64,000 bases of DNA, taken from positions 206,001-270,000 of the forward strand of contig JAKOGI010000086.1 in the NCBI GenBank assembly GCA_029747015.1. Reading direction: 5' to 3'. Positions 10,308-22,307 of the stretch are shown here, in pieces; the stretch's first letter is position 1, and the number at the start of each line of letters is the position of its first letter. Made by a program: the position numbers and the translations under genes. The notes under the pieces were generated by a model. That model was not told the origin of the DNA. It searched no databases and saw nothing but the letters and a program-made list of their open reading frames with translations. This DNA comes from Carnegiea gigantea (lineage: Eukaryota; Streptophyta; Magnoliopsida; Caryophyllales; Cactaceae).

Positions 10308-12784
10308 CCCAATGTAAGGCCCGCGTACTTTATATTTCGTCGAGTCGTTCGTTATGCCTTTTTACGTTATAAAAACCATATTTTATTAGCGATATGTGCT
10401 AAAATTATTTTCTAAATGCCTATGTGTATGTTAATTTATTAAAAAGGATGTAATTGTCATTGTTATTATCATTATTAATATTATTAGTAATTTTGAAAAC
10501 CTTTCGATGATTTTAATAAGCGTTATTAACGATTATTAACGAGCACTAAATCGAGTAGGAACCCGAATACAATTAAGTTGTCAACTTGAGGAGTAGTTCG
10601 ATGTTTATCAAATCGAACTTGACGGTATTTGAGAACGAGTAATCGATAAAGGATTATATTATCGATTTGGGCTTAGAATTCGGGTTATGAATTAGATTAG
10701 CGGTAGCAGAAATGATTCAGCTTGGACCAAATAAATAAAAGAGAGTGGGAGGGGCATTTTAGTCTTTGCGCCTGACCCCCCTATTTTCTTCCTCCAGCCC
10801 GCGACCACCCGACTCTCTCTCTGTCCTCTCACGTTGCTGCTCTTCTTCTTCCTCCTCCTCTCCTCTGCCATTAACGTTATTCCCAAGCTCAAAGCCCCGC
10901 AAATTTTTGCCCCACACAACCTCAAATTCCACCCATTAGACCTCCCCTACGAGTTAGCCACTGTTGGGCGCGATTTTGGGCAGAATTTCGAGCAAACCTA
11001 GCACGTTTTTGGCGGGTCTGGGTGACGAATCGGGGCTTGGATGAGTACCCAAGTTATGTCCATGCAATTTACGTCTTAGTTGGTTCAATCTTCTATGAAT
11101 TAGAGCAGAATTCGCTATTTTCAATCAACCAATTCAATCTCAATCAGTAAGTGAGTTTGGGGTCGATTTTAAGGTTCGAATTTCTAGGATTTGGGCCTGA
11201 ATCGGTTCTGTTCGAGTGTGGGTAAGCAAGGGGCGAAGGATTGGAGTTGTTCAAGCCTCCAAGATATAGCCACAATCATAAATCGAGCCTCTAGCTGGGG
11301 TTCAAGGTGAGGGTTCTCTTCCTCCTAAGTTGTTGGTAATTTCAAAAGATTTTAACGAATATAGTTAGTTCATGTTTAAGTTGGGTTGGATGTCAGGAAT
11401 TGGAGGAATTGGGACTAAAATTGAGAATTTGGCGCTGATTTTTGGGTATTTCAATGACTGAATGTTGTTGCATGAGCAATAATTAAATTGGGGTGAACAT
11501 TGGCATGTCATGATTAGGTTGTTCTTTTGAGGAATTATGTTCTGCCTGAATATCGTCAATTATGTCATTAAGTGTGCCTCGTAAGTTATTTTGGGGCTAA
11601 TCGAATGTCAGCTAAAATGAATAAATGGAGTTAAGGCATGATAAACTTGAAACATAAACTGTTGGGTTACTCGTTTAGCGATTCCTAGAGCTTTAAGTTT
11701 AGCTATATTGGTTTGGTTAATTTAGATGTTCAAGTTATTCGAGTAATTATAAACGAATATCATGCTCACAGGTGTCGATTCATGAATTACTCGAAGCTCT
11801 AAGTTATTTGAATGTTCACATATGAGTTTCTTGCTTGGAAATATCAATTTATGAATTAGTTGAAGCTGTAAGTTATTTAAACGATCACATATGATACCAT
11901 GCTTGTGGATATTGATTTATGAAATAGTTATTTGAATTCGAGTGATATTGAACCAAGCTTGGCAGTTGGATGGACTTGCGGTGAAACCGATGATTGATTC
12001 GAGGACTTTTGTGGTCGGCGCTGTGCGAGGAGGGAGATAGGGTTGTGAATGCCGCAATCGTGCGGATTGCGAGGCCATGTGTGGCTTAATGAGTTGTGAT
12101 ACGAAGTGCACGAATGTGCTATGTGTAAACTCCTCTCCCCCTTAATATGCTATGTGGCAAATTCTTTCTAAAAGTTAGTACGTCTTTAAAAGATTAAAGG
12201 ACCATTTAGAAAGCTTGTTTTTATGATTTCGAACTCTTTTAAGTGCCTACTAATTACCTGTTATTTGATTAAGATGTTTGTGGCCTAAAAGAGATCCTAA
12301 ATTGTCGAACTATTCAGTTAGTGACTTGACTGAATAATCGATAGGTATAGGAAGTTTAAAAGTGAACTAAAAGTGAGTTTGAAAATGTTTAAAGCATTAG
12401 TTTGTTATGACTTATCCTCGTATTTAAAAGAATTTAAACGACTTAAAAAGGGCCATTTCAAAGCTAATTATGGGTTTAGCTGATTGTATGCTGCTTGCTT
12501 ATTTAAATTTCTATTAAGTTTTGAGTTACAAGTCAATAACTTCATCCTGTCTAAGAAACGTTTATGTTGAAAGTTTACAAGGAAATCTCGTTATCGTATA
12601 AACGAGCCAAATGCTTACAGTTTTCGAATAGTAGTAAGTTTGGAACGTTTCAAGCCTTCAGTTTATTTACACACCTTCCTTTAAGTCAAAAAGGGGATTA
12701 GAACGAGTTATAAAAAGGCAACTGAGAATTTTATTACGAATCTAGTTTGAATTAAATGCTAACTAAGTACTTTAAGCTTCAAAT

Positions 12785-13385
12785 GGGTTTCGTTTTATGA
12801 ATTAACACGTATTACATTTAAAAGAAGCTTTTAAGCTAAAAAGTGAAGTCGTTTTTATGAGGTAGCAATCATTTTACCTTTATAAGAAGCCTTTTACTTA
12901 GAAACGAAATCGTTTTTATGATTTAGCAGCCCTATTATGCTTATGCAAAGCTTTCAAGTTAGAAACAAAGTCGTTTTATGATTAGGCAGCCTTGTTACGT
13001 TTATAAAAAGCCTTTTAGTTAAAAACGAAGTCGTTTTACAATTTAGCAAACCTAATACATTTAAACGAAGCTTTCAAGATGAAAGCGAAGTCATTTTACG
13101 ATTTAGCAAACGTGTTAAGTTTAAAAGAAGCTTTTAAGCTTAAAGTGAAGTCGTTTTAAGTATTAACCAGCTTATTGCCTTTATAAGATGCTTTTAAGTC
13201 TAAGAGGAAGTCGTTTTACGATTTAGTAAACTTAATACATTTATACGCAACTTTTAAGCTGAAAACGAAATCGTTTTACGATTTAGTAAACATTTTACGT
13301 TCGTAAGAAGTTTTTAAGTTATTTACGAAGTTGTCTTACGTATTAGCAACTTATTACAATTACAAGAAGTTTTTAAGCCAAAAAC
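12785..13385 (+). repeat. 60-bp degenerate minisatellite inside the LTR
   Basis: About ten diverged units of close to 60 bp, each with a core like GTCGTTTTACGATTTAGCAA. Cores lie near 12790, 12850, 12909, 12970, 13030, 13090, 13150, 13210, 13270 and 13330, and between them comes an AAGCTTTTAAG-type motif. Units differ from each other but match the corresponding unit in the other LTR, so the array predates the insertion. Confidence 0.8.
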
Positions 13386-13520
13386 AAATGAACTCTAAAC
13401 ATTTTGAAAGGTTATGGTCGTTTTGTTTAAAAGTAAGATTTCAGCAAAGTAAGTATTTGAAGAAGAGAAATGTAATGCGATTTTAAAGCCTAAGAAAGTG
13501 CTAGGCAAGTGGCCGGACCT

Positions 13521-13862
13521 TTAGGGTGGGAACTGGACGCAAAGATGGCACGAGTTGTTTTCCCCTAAGGTAATGTTGGAAGCTGGATGCAAAGATGGCG
13601 TGAGCTGTTCCCGAGAGCTGGACTCAAGATATGATTATCTTGGAGTGAGCTGTTCCCTAATGTGTGACGCGTAAGAAAACCTTGAGGGGGACTGGACTCA
13701 GGATATGATTATCCTGGTGTGAGTTGTTGCCCCGCAGAGGACAGTATCGAGGTTAGAGTTGTTCTACTAAGACGCGTTTTGGCCAAAAGTTAAGGACGTA
13801 TACCCCGAGGATAACGTAGATTAAGAGTGATGATTTCACTTAAGGGTGGTGTTGACCACCCT
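13521..13862 (+). other. Hairpin-rich repeat block in the LTR
   Basis: Four variants of a CTGGA(C/T)nCAA...GTGAGCTGTT phrase occur between 13521 and 13735. Two form short hairpins: CAAGAT-loop-ATCTTG (13625-13642) and CAGGAT-loop-ATCCTG (13699-13716), both with loop ATGATT. A further stem GGGTGGT-GTTG-ACCACCC is at 13844-13861. Equivalent blocks in the other LTR lie at about 20660-20870 and 20978-20995. Confidence 0.6.
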
Positions 13863-15174
13863 AGCCAGCACAATAAGATGTTTTTATGTTACATGAAAGT
13901 TCCTGATAAAAAGGAAGAGTTGGCTTTTTGCCATTCTAGGCAGTTCAGAAAAGGAAAAGAAGTTCTTTTAAAGGGATACGGGCCTCAAGAGGCCAAGTAA
14001 AGCATTTTTTTTTTTTTAGAAAAGAAGAAAGCTTTCAAATGTACCTAACTTGCATATATTCTGCGAATGTGTTCTGAATATAGTCTAAACGAGATTTTAA
14101 ATGAAGTATAATTACATCTTAGTAATGCGTCGTACATTCAAGCTTTTTAATATGCATATTCGATGAAGGAATGTTTCTCGCCAACTCTTCTTGCCAGTTT
14201 AGATGCTTCGAGAACTTTTAAAAAGAATTATAAGCATGAAGGAGTTTGTGTGGATTATAAACCATTCTTGGTATTTATCGAGAGCCACCATGTTTTCAAA
14301 AGCGAGTTTGAAGGCCTTTATATTCGAACCTTGTTGGCTACTTGGTTATGTGCCTGAATGCCTACTAGTAGAGAAATCTGGTCGATGAGGGCCTAGAATC
14401 GAGTTGAATGGTTAGGATGAAGTCTTAATAGGGGTTATCTTTCCTTGGGGATTATGTTTGCCTAATATGACAGTAAGGTATGAATGCTTGCTATGTGGCT
14501 ATTATTAGCATTATTGCCTGTAATTGTTTTAGTTTTAAGGAGTAGGGGAATTCCCACTAAGCATATGGTTGCTCACCCCAATACTCTTTCCCCTTTTTCC
14601 CCCAGACTTTTGTTATGACAGGTGGAAGTCAAGCTACTTATGCTGAGCTGGAGTTTACCTCGCTTGAAAAGGAGTTATGTGTGCCATATAGAAGTAGGTT
14701 CATATGTTTAGCAATGTGATGTAATGTATTCCTAATTTGTAAAGGTTGTAAACTAAGTTTCTAGTTCATATAACGCATATCATTCATGAGTCGCTCTGTA
14801 TGGCCTTAAGAGCTAACCATCTAGTCAGTTAGATGTCTTTTGGTTAAAGTTAGTTATGTTTTGGGATGTAAACCCCAATACTCCGGTTGTGTGAACCGTT
14901 GAGTTATATCTTTCATTTCCTCTTTATTCATGCATTAATCTGGTTGGTGCACTCCGAGCGAGTGGCTCGTTGAGTTATAAACTCTGGCATGTGGCCGTTG
15001 AGCTTCCTTTAAATGATTTACGCCTACATTAAATTGCAGGGATTTATTGTAAGGCTTATAGCCTGGGAACGGTCAGTTTTTAGGGGAAGCTCTCCCCGTT
15101 TCGTCCCAGAATTTAGGTAGAAAGTTAAGAAAACGTAAAGCCTTTGGCCTTAGGGCCTGGGGGTGTTACATTGA

Positions 15175-15186
15175 TGGTATCAGAGC
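15175..15186 (+). other. Primer-binding site, initiator-Met tRNA
   Basis: TGGTATCAGAGC begins four bases after the 5' LTR end, complementary to the 3' end of plant initiator-Met tRNA. Confidence 0.92.
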
Positions 15187-16083
15187 AAAGGTCCTGTGAC
15201 CATAGGCCGCAACCTGAGTCTTATGTTCATATAGTTATCTAGGAACACTTTGTGACTATGTGACATATGCCTCTTGTATGTGCGAATGTGAGGTTTATGT
15301 TGATGTTAGTGCGATTAGCTAGTTAGGTGCGGCTTGAGTGACCCCCTTAACCGAGTGAATGAACGAATTGCCAAAAGTATAAGCCGAATAGCCTATATTC
15401 TCATAAACGATAGGGAAAAGGTTGAGGAGGGGGAGTTTAATTGCAGTGAAGCAGTTTGGTCCCATTGCAAGAAGATCAACTATAAAAGGCGGTGAATCTT
15501 GTGAGATGACTTATGAAATTCTAGAGGCGTAGGAGAAAAGGATTTGCATATGGTGTCCATTATATTGAAAAGGGTTGTGATAGGGTGCCTTGTGAAGTGC
15601 ATTGGAATTGTGAGGAAAGAATTATTTACGTTTTTTTTTATGTTTCTTGAAGATATGTACGAGAGAGTGGAGACTAAGGATTAAGATGTTAGAAAGAAAC
15701 CTAGAGGACTTCCTTATTGATATGGGTTATATCAAAGATTGACTTTAAGCCCTTTTAGTTTATTTTCCTTAAATTGAGAAGTACTAGGATGGTAGGATCT
15801 CCCATAACTCCTAAGTCACCTTATTAGTGTTCAATGAAATAAGTGCAGTTGGTGCTGATCCCGTGTTATGGATTCACTAGTTTGTTCAGGCCTGCTTTTC
15901 GTTGCGTAGAATAATTACACGAAGGTTAAGCTGAGACTAAACTAGTAGCCATACATAAAAACTCTCGCCATTTGCAAATCATTCCTTAGCCAAGGAATCA
16001 TACCCTATTGGCCTAGAGAGACCGCAAGTTAACCTTTCGTTGAAAAATAGAACTAAGTAATTCCTCGCGTGAATGTGTGACAG
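15187..16083 (+). other. Element 4 leader
   Basis: About 900 bases between primer site and gag start with no long open frame and no recognised motif. It is presumably the 5' untranslated and packaging region. Confidence 0.6.
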
Positions 16084-17041
16084 ATGCCTCCTCGACACGA
16101 GCTAACACCAGAACCAACTGCCATGGAGATGATATGCCAGTTTAATACGCTTAAACCTCCTAAGTTTGAAGGTGGAACAGACCCTATGGTATATGTGGAA
16201 TGGCTCAGGAGAATCGAAAACTTATTTGAAATCATGGAGCGTCCTGAGGGATTTAAGGTGCATCTGGCCACCTATCAATTCGAAAAAGAAGCTGAATTCT
16301 GGTGGGGAACAGTAAAACCTAGAGCGGGTGAACCCGCGTTAACCTGGAACCAATTGAAAACCTTGATGGATGCTCAATATTACTCTCATGACGTAAGGAG
16401 AACTAAGGAATGAGAGTTCTTATGCCTAAAGCAAGGAGAAATGAGCATAACAGAGTATGCAGCGAGGTTCAACGAACTGAGTCGCTTTGCACCAAACCAA
16501 GTGGCCACCGAAGAATTGAGGATGGACCACTTTGAACAAGGATTAAAGGGGGAAATAAAGCAAATAATAACCGGTTATGCCTATACTAGCTTTCAAGAAA
16601 TGTACCAAAGAGCTGTGAAAATAGCCCGCATCATAAGCGAAACAGAGATTAAGGATAGAGGGAAGGGTCAAGTAAAGGAGAAATTTGGCCCCGGAGGATC
16701 CAATTCTCAGGGAGGCATAAGCTTCAGGAGGGTTAAATATGGGATGAAACAGGACAAAGGAAAGCAAGCCATCCAAGTGAAACTAAGGAAAACATGTGAC
16801 CAATGTTGACGGCAACGCCCTGGCCTTTGCAGACGCCGCGCAGGCCCATGTTTTGGATGTGGTGGTATGGGTCACAAAGTCGCAAATTGCCCAAAGGCTA
16901 TGGAATAGTCGAGGTCACTCTCAGAGATTCGGAATGGGAATCAAGCTTGCGACACAACGAGATTGCCTAACCATTGGTTCTTCCTCAGGGGACAGTATGA
17001 ACAACCAGGAACCACAAACTGGCAGTCGTACGCTTAGCTAG
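16084..17041 (+). pseudogene. Ty3 gag with CCHC zinc knuckle, interrupted by stops
   Basis: Structural capsid/nucleocapsid protein of Element 4. The ATG at 16084 starts MPPRHELTPEP. A typical retrotransposon gag core follows, with PKFEGGTDP near residue 30, a tryptophan-rich EFWWGTVKP region, and LKQGEMSITEYAARFNEL after the first stop. The frame is interrupted by TGA at 16411, TGA at 16807 and TAG at 16906, and stops for good at 17039. A knuckle CFGCGGMGHKVANC (CX2CX4HX4C) is encoded near 16850-16895, preceded by a CDQC pair. The two TGA stops lie where Arg codons CGA would fit, consistent with CpG decay. No protease or RT follows, so this is the only protein. It would form particles only with another element's enzymes, and this copy is dead. 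Confidence 0.85.
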
Positions 17042-17456
17042 AAGGAAAAGAGACTTGGGAACCTGCCAACACAAAGACAGGTATTCTCTTGATAACCACC
17101 TTTATGCCTCCATCCCGTCATTCTAGTATTGCTCCCCCGCTTGTCACTCTTGAATTGTAAAGGAACTTGTTTGTAAACTTCATGAGATGTGTATGCAACA
17201 TTTCATTACCTCTTCCCTAAAAGCTATCTGTCGTACAGATCATACTTGTAGCGATTGAGTTGCTATAGTGCAAGGGAGAATACTCCTTGATGATGGGGTT
17301 CGAATAGAAATCCAAGGATAGGATGCTATGGTGAAGGCAGAATGAATAGCTGAGCATAAAGCAACTTGGATTGTGAAAGAGGTACGGATGAAGCGCACCC
17401 ATTAATTCCTCCAAGTAAACAATTTCAAGAGCGAAATTCTTTTAAGGGGAAGAGAG
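17042..17456 (+). other. Element 4 3' region with pol-tail remnant and polypurine tract
   Basis: No long frame. Just before the LTR the sequence encodes, in one frame, a phrase like NNFKSEILLRGRE (about 17419-17455), resembling the NFEDE...GG tail of full-length Tekay/Del-like pol proteins, and it includes the polypurine tract TTTTAAGGGGAAGAGAG (17440-17456). This suggests pol was deleted between gag and its last codons. The tail assignment is an inference from family knowledge. Confidence 0.5.
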
Positions 17457-20400
17457 TGTAAGGCCCACGTACTTTATATTTCGTCGAGTCGTTCGTGATG
17501 CCTTTTTACGTTGTAAAAACCATATTTTATTAGCGATATGTGCTAAAATTATTTTCTAAATGCCTATGTGAACGTTAATTTATTAAAAAGGATGTAATTG
17601 TCATTGTTATTTTCATTATTAATATTATTAGTAATTTTGAAAACCTTTTGATGATTTTAATAAGCATTACTAACGATTATTAACGAGTACTAAATCGAGT
17701 AGGAACCTGAATACGACTAAGTTGTCAACCTGACTAGCAGTTCGATGTTTATTAAATTGAACTTGACTGTATTTGGGAACAAGTAATCGATAAAGGATTA
17801 TATTATCGATCTAGCTTTAGAATTCGGGTTACGAATTAGATTAACGGTAGCAGAAACGATTCAGCTTGGACCAAATAAATAAAAGAGAGTGGGAGGGGCA
17901 TTTTAGTCTTTGCGTCTAGCCCCCCCTGTTTTCTTCCTATAGCCCGCGACCCCCCGACTCTCTCTCTCTCCTCTCACGTTATTGCTCTTCTTCTTCCTCC
18001 TCCTCTCCTCTGCCATTAACGTTATTCCCAAGCTCAAAGCCCGGCAAATTTTCGGCCCACACAACCTCAAATTCCACCGATTCGACCTCCCCTACGAGTT
18101 AGCCACTGTTGGGCGCGATTTTAGGCAGAATTTTGAGCAAACCTAGCAAGTTTTTGGCGGGTCTGGGTGACGAATCTGTGCTTGGATGAGTACCCAAGGT
18201 ATGTCCATGCAATTCACGTCTTAGTTCCTTCAATCTTCTATGAATTAGAGTAGAATTCGCATTTTCAATCAAACAATTCAATCTCAATCAGTAAGTGAGT
18301 TTAGGGTTGATTTTAGGGTTCAAATTTCTGGGATTTCGGCGTGAATCGGTCCTGTTCGAGCGTAGGTAAGCAAGGGGCGAAGGATTGGAGTTGTTCAAGC
18401 CTCTAAGATCGAGCCACAACCGTGAATCGAGCCTCTAGCTTGGGTTCAAGGTGAGGGTTCTCTTCCTCCCAAGTTATTAGTAATTTCAAAAGATTTTAAC
18501 GAATATAGTTAGTTCATGTTTAAGTTGGGTTGGATGTCAGAAATTGGAGGAATTGGGACTAGAATTGAGAATTTGGCGCTGATTTTTGGGTATTTCAGTG
18601 ACTGAATGTTGTTGCATGAGCAATAATTAAATTGGGGTGAACATTGGCATGTCATGATTAGGTTGTTCTTTTGAGAAATTATGTTCTGCCTGAATATCGT
18701 CAATTATGTCATTAAGTGTGCCTAGTAAGTTATTTTGGGGCTAATTGAATGTCAGCTAAAATGAATAAATGGAGTCAAGGCATGCTAAACGTGAAACATA
18801 AACTGTTGGGTTACTCGTTGTGCGATTCCTAGAGCTTTAAGTTTTGCTATATTGGTTTGGTTAATTTAGATGTTCAAGTTATTCGAGTAATTATAAATGA
18901 ATATCATGCTCAGGGGTATCGATTCATGAATTAATCGAAGCTCTAAGTTATTTGAATGTTCATATATGAGTTTCTAGCTTGGAAATATCAATTTATGAAT
19001 TAGTTGAAGCTGTAAGTTATCTAAACGATTACATATGATACCATGCTTGTGGATATTGATTTATGAAATAGTTATTTAAATTCGAGTGATATTGAACCAA
19101 GCTTGGCAGTTGGATGGACTTGCGGTGAAACCGATGATTGATTCGAGGACGGTGCTGCGCGAGGAGGGTGATGGGGTTGTGGATGCCGCAATCGTGTGGA
19201 TTGCGAGGCCATGTGTGGCTTAATGAGTTGTGATATGAAGTGTACGAATGTGCTAAGTGTAAACTCCTCTCCCCCTTAATATGCTATGTGGCAAATTCTT
19301 TCTAAAAGTTATTACGTCTTTAAAAGAGAAAAGGACCATTTAGAAAGCTTGTTTTCATGATTTTGAACACTTTTAAGTGCCTACCAATTATCTGTTATTT
19401 GATTAAGATGTTTGTGGCCTAAAAGAGATCCTAAATCGTCGAATTATTCAGTTAGTGACTCGATTGAATAATCGATAGGTATAGGAAGTTTAAAAGTGAA
19501 CTAGAAGTGAGTTTGAAAATGTTTAAAGCATTGGTTTGTTATAACTTATCCTCGTATTTAAAAGAATTTAAACGACTTAAAAAGGGCCATTTCAAAGCTA
19601 ATTATGGGTTTAGCTAATTGTATGCTACTTGCTTATTTAAATTTCTATTAAGTTTTGAGTTACAAGTCAATAACTTCATCCTGTCTAAGAAACGTTTACG
19701 TTGAAAGTTTACAAGGAAATCTCGTTATCGTATAAACGAGCCAAATGCTTACAGTTTTCGAACAGTAGTAAGTTTGGAACGTTTCAAGCCTTCAGTTTAC
19801 TTACACACCTTCCTTTAAGTCAAAAAGGGGATTGGAACTAGTTATAAAAAGGCAACTGAGAATTTTATTACGAATCTGGTTTGAATTAAACGCTAACTAA
19901 GTACTTTAAACTTCAAATGGGTTTCGTTTTATGAATTAATACGTATTACGTTTAAAAGATGCTTTTAAGCTAAAAAGTGAAGTCGTTTTTATGAGGTAGC
20001 AATCGTTTTACCTTTATAAGAAGCCTTTTGGTTAGAAACGAAGTCGTTTTTATGATTTAGCAACCTTATTACGCTTATGCAAAGCTTTCAAGTTGGAAAC
20101 AAAGTCGTTTTATGATTAGGCAACCTTGTTACGTTTATAAAAAGCCTTTTAGTTAAAAACGAAGTCGTTTTACGATTTAGCAAACCTAATACGTTTAAAC
20201 GAAGCTTTCAAGATGAAAGCGAAGTTATTTTACAATTTAGCAAACGTGTTAAGTTTAAAAGAAACTTTTAAGCTCAAAGTGAAGTCGTTTTAAGTATTAA
20301 CCAGCTTATTGCCTTTATAAGAAGCTTTTAAGTCAAAGAGGAAGTCGTTTTACGATTTAGTAAACTTAATACGTTTATACGCAACTTTTAAGCTGAAAAC

Positions 20401-22302
20401 GAAATCGTTTTACGATTTAGTAAACATTTTACGTTCGTAAGAAGTTTTTAAGTTATTTACGAAGTTGATTTACGTATTAGCAACTTATTACAATTACAAG
20501 AAGTTTTTAAGCCAAAAACGAATGAACTCTAAACATTTTGAAAGGTTATGGTCGTTTTGTTTAAAAGTAAGATTTCAGCAAAGTAAGCATTTGAAGAAGA
20601 GAAATGTAATGCGATTTTAAAGCCTAAGAAAGTGCTAGGCAAGTGGCTAGACCTTCAGGGTGGGAACTGGACGCAAAGATAGCATGAGTTGTTTTCCCCT
20701 AAGGTAATGTTGGGAGCTGGACGCAAAGATGGCGTGAGCTGTTCCTGGGAGCTGGACTCAAAATATGATTATCTTGGAGTAAGCTGTTCCCTAATGTGTG
20801 ACGCGTAAGAAAACCTTGAGAGTGACTAGACTCAGGATATGATTATCCTGGTGTGAGCTGTTGCCCCACAGAGGACAGTATCGAGGTTAGAGTTGTTCTA
20901 CTAAGATGCGTTTTGGCCACAAGTTAAGGACGTATACCCCAAGAATAACGTAGATTAAGAGTGATGATTTCACTTAAGGGCGGTGTTGACCGCCCTAGCC
21001 AGCACAATAAGCTGTTTTTATGTTATATGGAAGTTCCTGATAAAAAAGAAGATTTGGCTTTTTGCCATTCTAAGCAGTTCAGAAAAGGAAAAGAAATTCT
21101 TTTAAAGGGATACGGGCCTCAAGAGGCCAAGTAAAGCATTTTTTTTAAGAAAAGAAGAAAGCTTTCAAATGTACCTAACTTGCATATATTCTATGAATGT
21201 GTTCTGAATATAGTCTAAATGAGATTTCAAATGAAGTATAATTACATCCTAGTAATGCGTCGTACATTCAAGCTTTTTAATATGCATATTCGATGAATGA
21301 ATGTTTCTCGCCAAATCTTCTTACCAGTTTAGATGCTTCAAGAACTTTTAAAAAGAATTATAAGCATGAAAGGAGTTTGTGTGGATTATAAACCATTCTT
21401 GGTATTTATCGAGAGCCACCATGTTTTCAAAAGCAAGTTCGAAGGCCTTTATATTGGAACCTTGTTGCCTACTTGGTTATGTGCCTAAATGCCTGCTAGT
21501 AGAGAAATCCGGTCGATGAGGGCCTAGAATCAAGTTGACTGGTTAGGATGAAGTCTTAATGGGGGTTATCTTTCCTTGGGGATTATGTTTGCCTAATATG
21601 ATAGTAAAGTATGAATGCTTGCTATGTGGCTATTATTAATATTATTGCCTGCAATTGTTTTAGTTTTAAGGAGTAGGGGAATTCCCACTGAGCATGTGGT
21701 TGCTCACCCCAGTACTCTTTCCCCTTTTTCCCCCAGACTTTTTGTTATGACAGGTGGAAGTCAAGCTACTTATGCTGAGCTGGAGTTTACCCCGCTTGAA
21801 ATGGAGTTATGTGTGCCATATAGAAGTAGGTTCATGTGTTTAGCGATGTGATGTAATGTATTCCTAATTTGTAAAGGTTGTAAACTAAGTTTCTAGTTCA
21901 TATAACGCATATCGTTCATGAGTCGCTCTGTGTAGCCTTATGAGCCAACCATCTAGTCAGTTAGATGTCTTCTGGTTAAAGTTAGTTATGTTTTGGGATG
22001 TAAACCCCAATACTCCGGTTGTATGAACCGTTGTATTGTATCTTTCATTTCCTCTTTATTCATGCATTAATCTGGTTGGTGGACTCCGAGCGAGTGGCTC
22101 GTTGAGTTATGAACTCCGGCGTATGGTCCTTGAGCTTCCTTTAAATGATTTGCGCTTCCGTTAAATTGCAGGGATTTATTGTAAGGCTTATAGCCTGGGA
22201 ACGGTCAGTGTTTAGGGGAAACTCTGCCCATTTCGTCCCAGAATTTAGGTAGAAAGTTAAGAAAACGTAACGCTTTTGGCCTTAGGGGCTGGGGGTGTTA
22301 CA
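17457..22302 (+). repeat. Element 4 3' LTR (4846 bp)
   Basis: Starts TGTAAGGCCCACG and ends GGGGGTGTTACA; homologous throughout to 10313-15170. Visible differences include a 12-base deletion near 19150 relative to the left copy and many transitions at CG sites. Contains the second copy of the minisatellite and hairpin blocks. It is followed by the target duplication CCCAA. Confidence 0.92.
19925..20505 (+). repeat. 60-bp minisatellite, 3' LTR copy
   Basis: Same ten-unit array as at 12785-13385, unit for unit, with cores such as GAAGTCGTTTTACGATTTAG near 20341. No gain or loss of units is apparent between the LTRs. Confidence 0.78.
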
Positions 22303-22307
22303 CCCAA

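Larger units (their letters stand above)
10313..15170 (+). repeat. Element 4 5' LTR (4858 bp)
   Basis: Starts TGTAAGGCCCGCG and ends GGGGGTGTTACA. It aligns along its length with 17457-22302, with scattered substitutions and few indels. A TATA-like AAATAAATAAAAG lies at about 10728-10740, followed by a CT-rich segment. It also carries a 60-bp minisatellite and several small hairpins, listed separately. No credible coding frame. Confidence 0.92.
10313..22302 (+). mobile_element. Element 4: gag-only Ty3 element with giant LTRs (TR-GAG type)
   Basis: Complete insertion of 11,990 bp with a perfect 5-bp target duplication CCCAA (10308-10312 and 22303-22307). LTRs of 4858 and 4846 bp flank an internal region of only 2286 bp, so about 80 percent of the element is LTR. 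The internal part holds an initiator-Met primer site, a leader, one gag with CCHC knuckle, and a polypurine tract; protease, RT, RNase H and integrase are absent. This layout fits terminal-repeat retrotransposons with GAG. The very long LTRs, TGTAAGGCCC start and Met primer are reminiscent of the Tekay/Del chromovirus group, an inference not proven here. Confidence 0.88.

Noticed and set aside
12785..13385. Regular 60-bp repeats resembling a CRISPR array
   Set aside because: The units are contiguous and degenerate over their whole length, with no constant repeat separated by unique spacers, and they lie in a retrotransposon LTR that is duplicated at 19925-20505.
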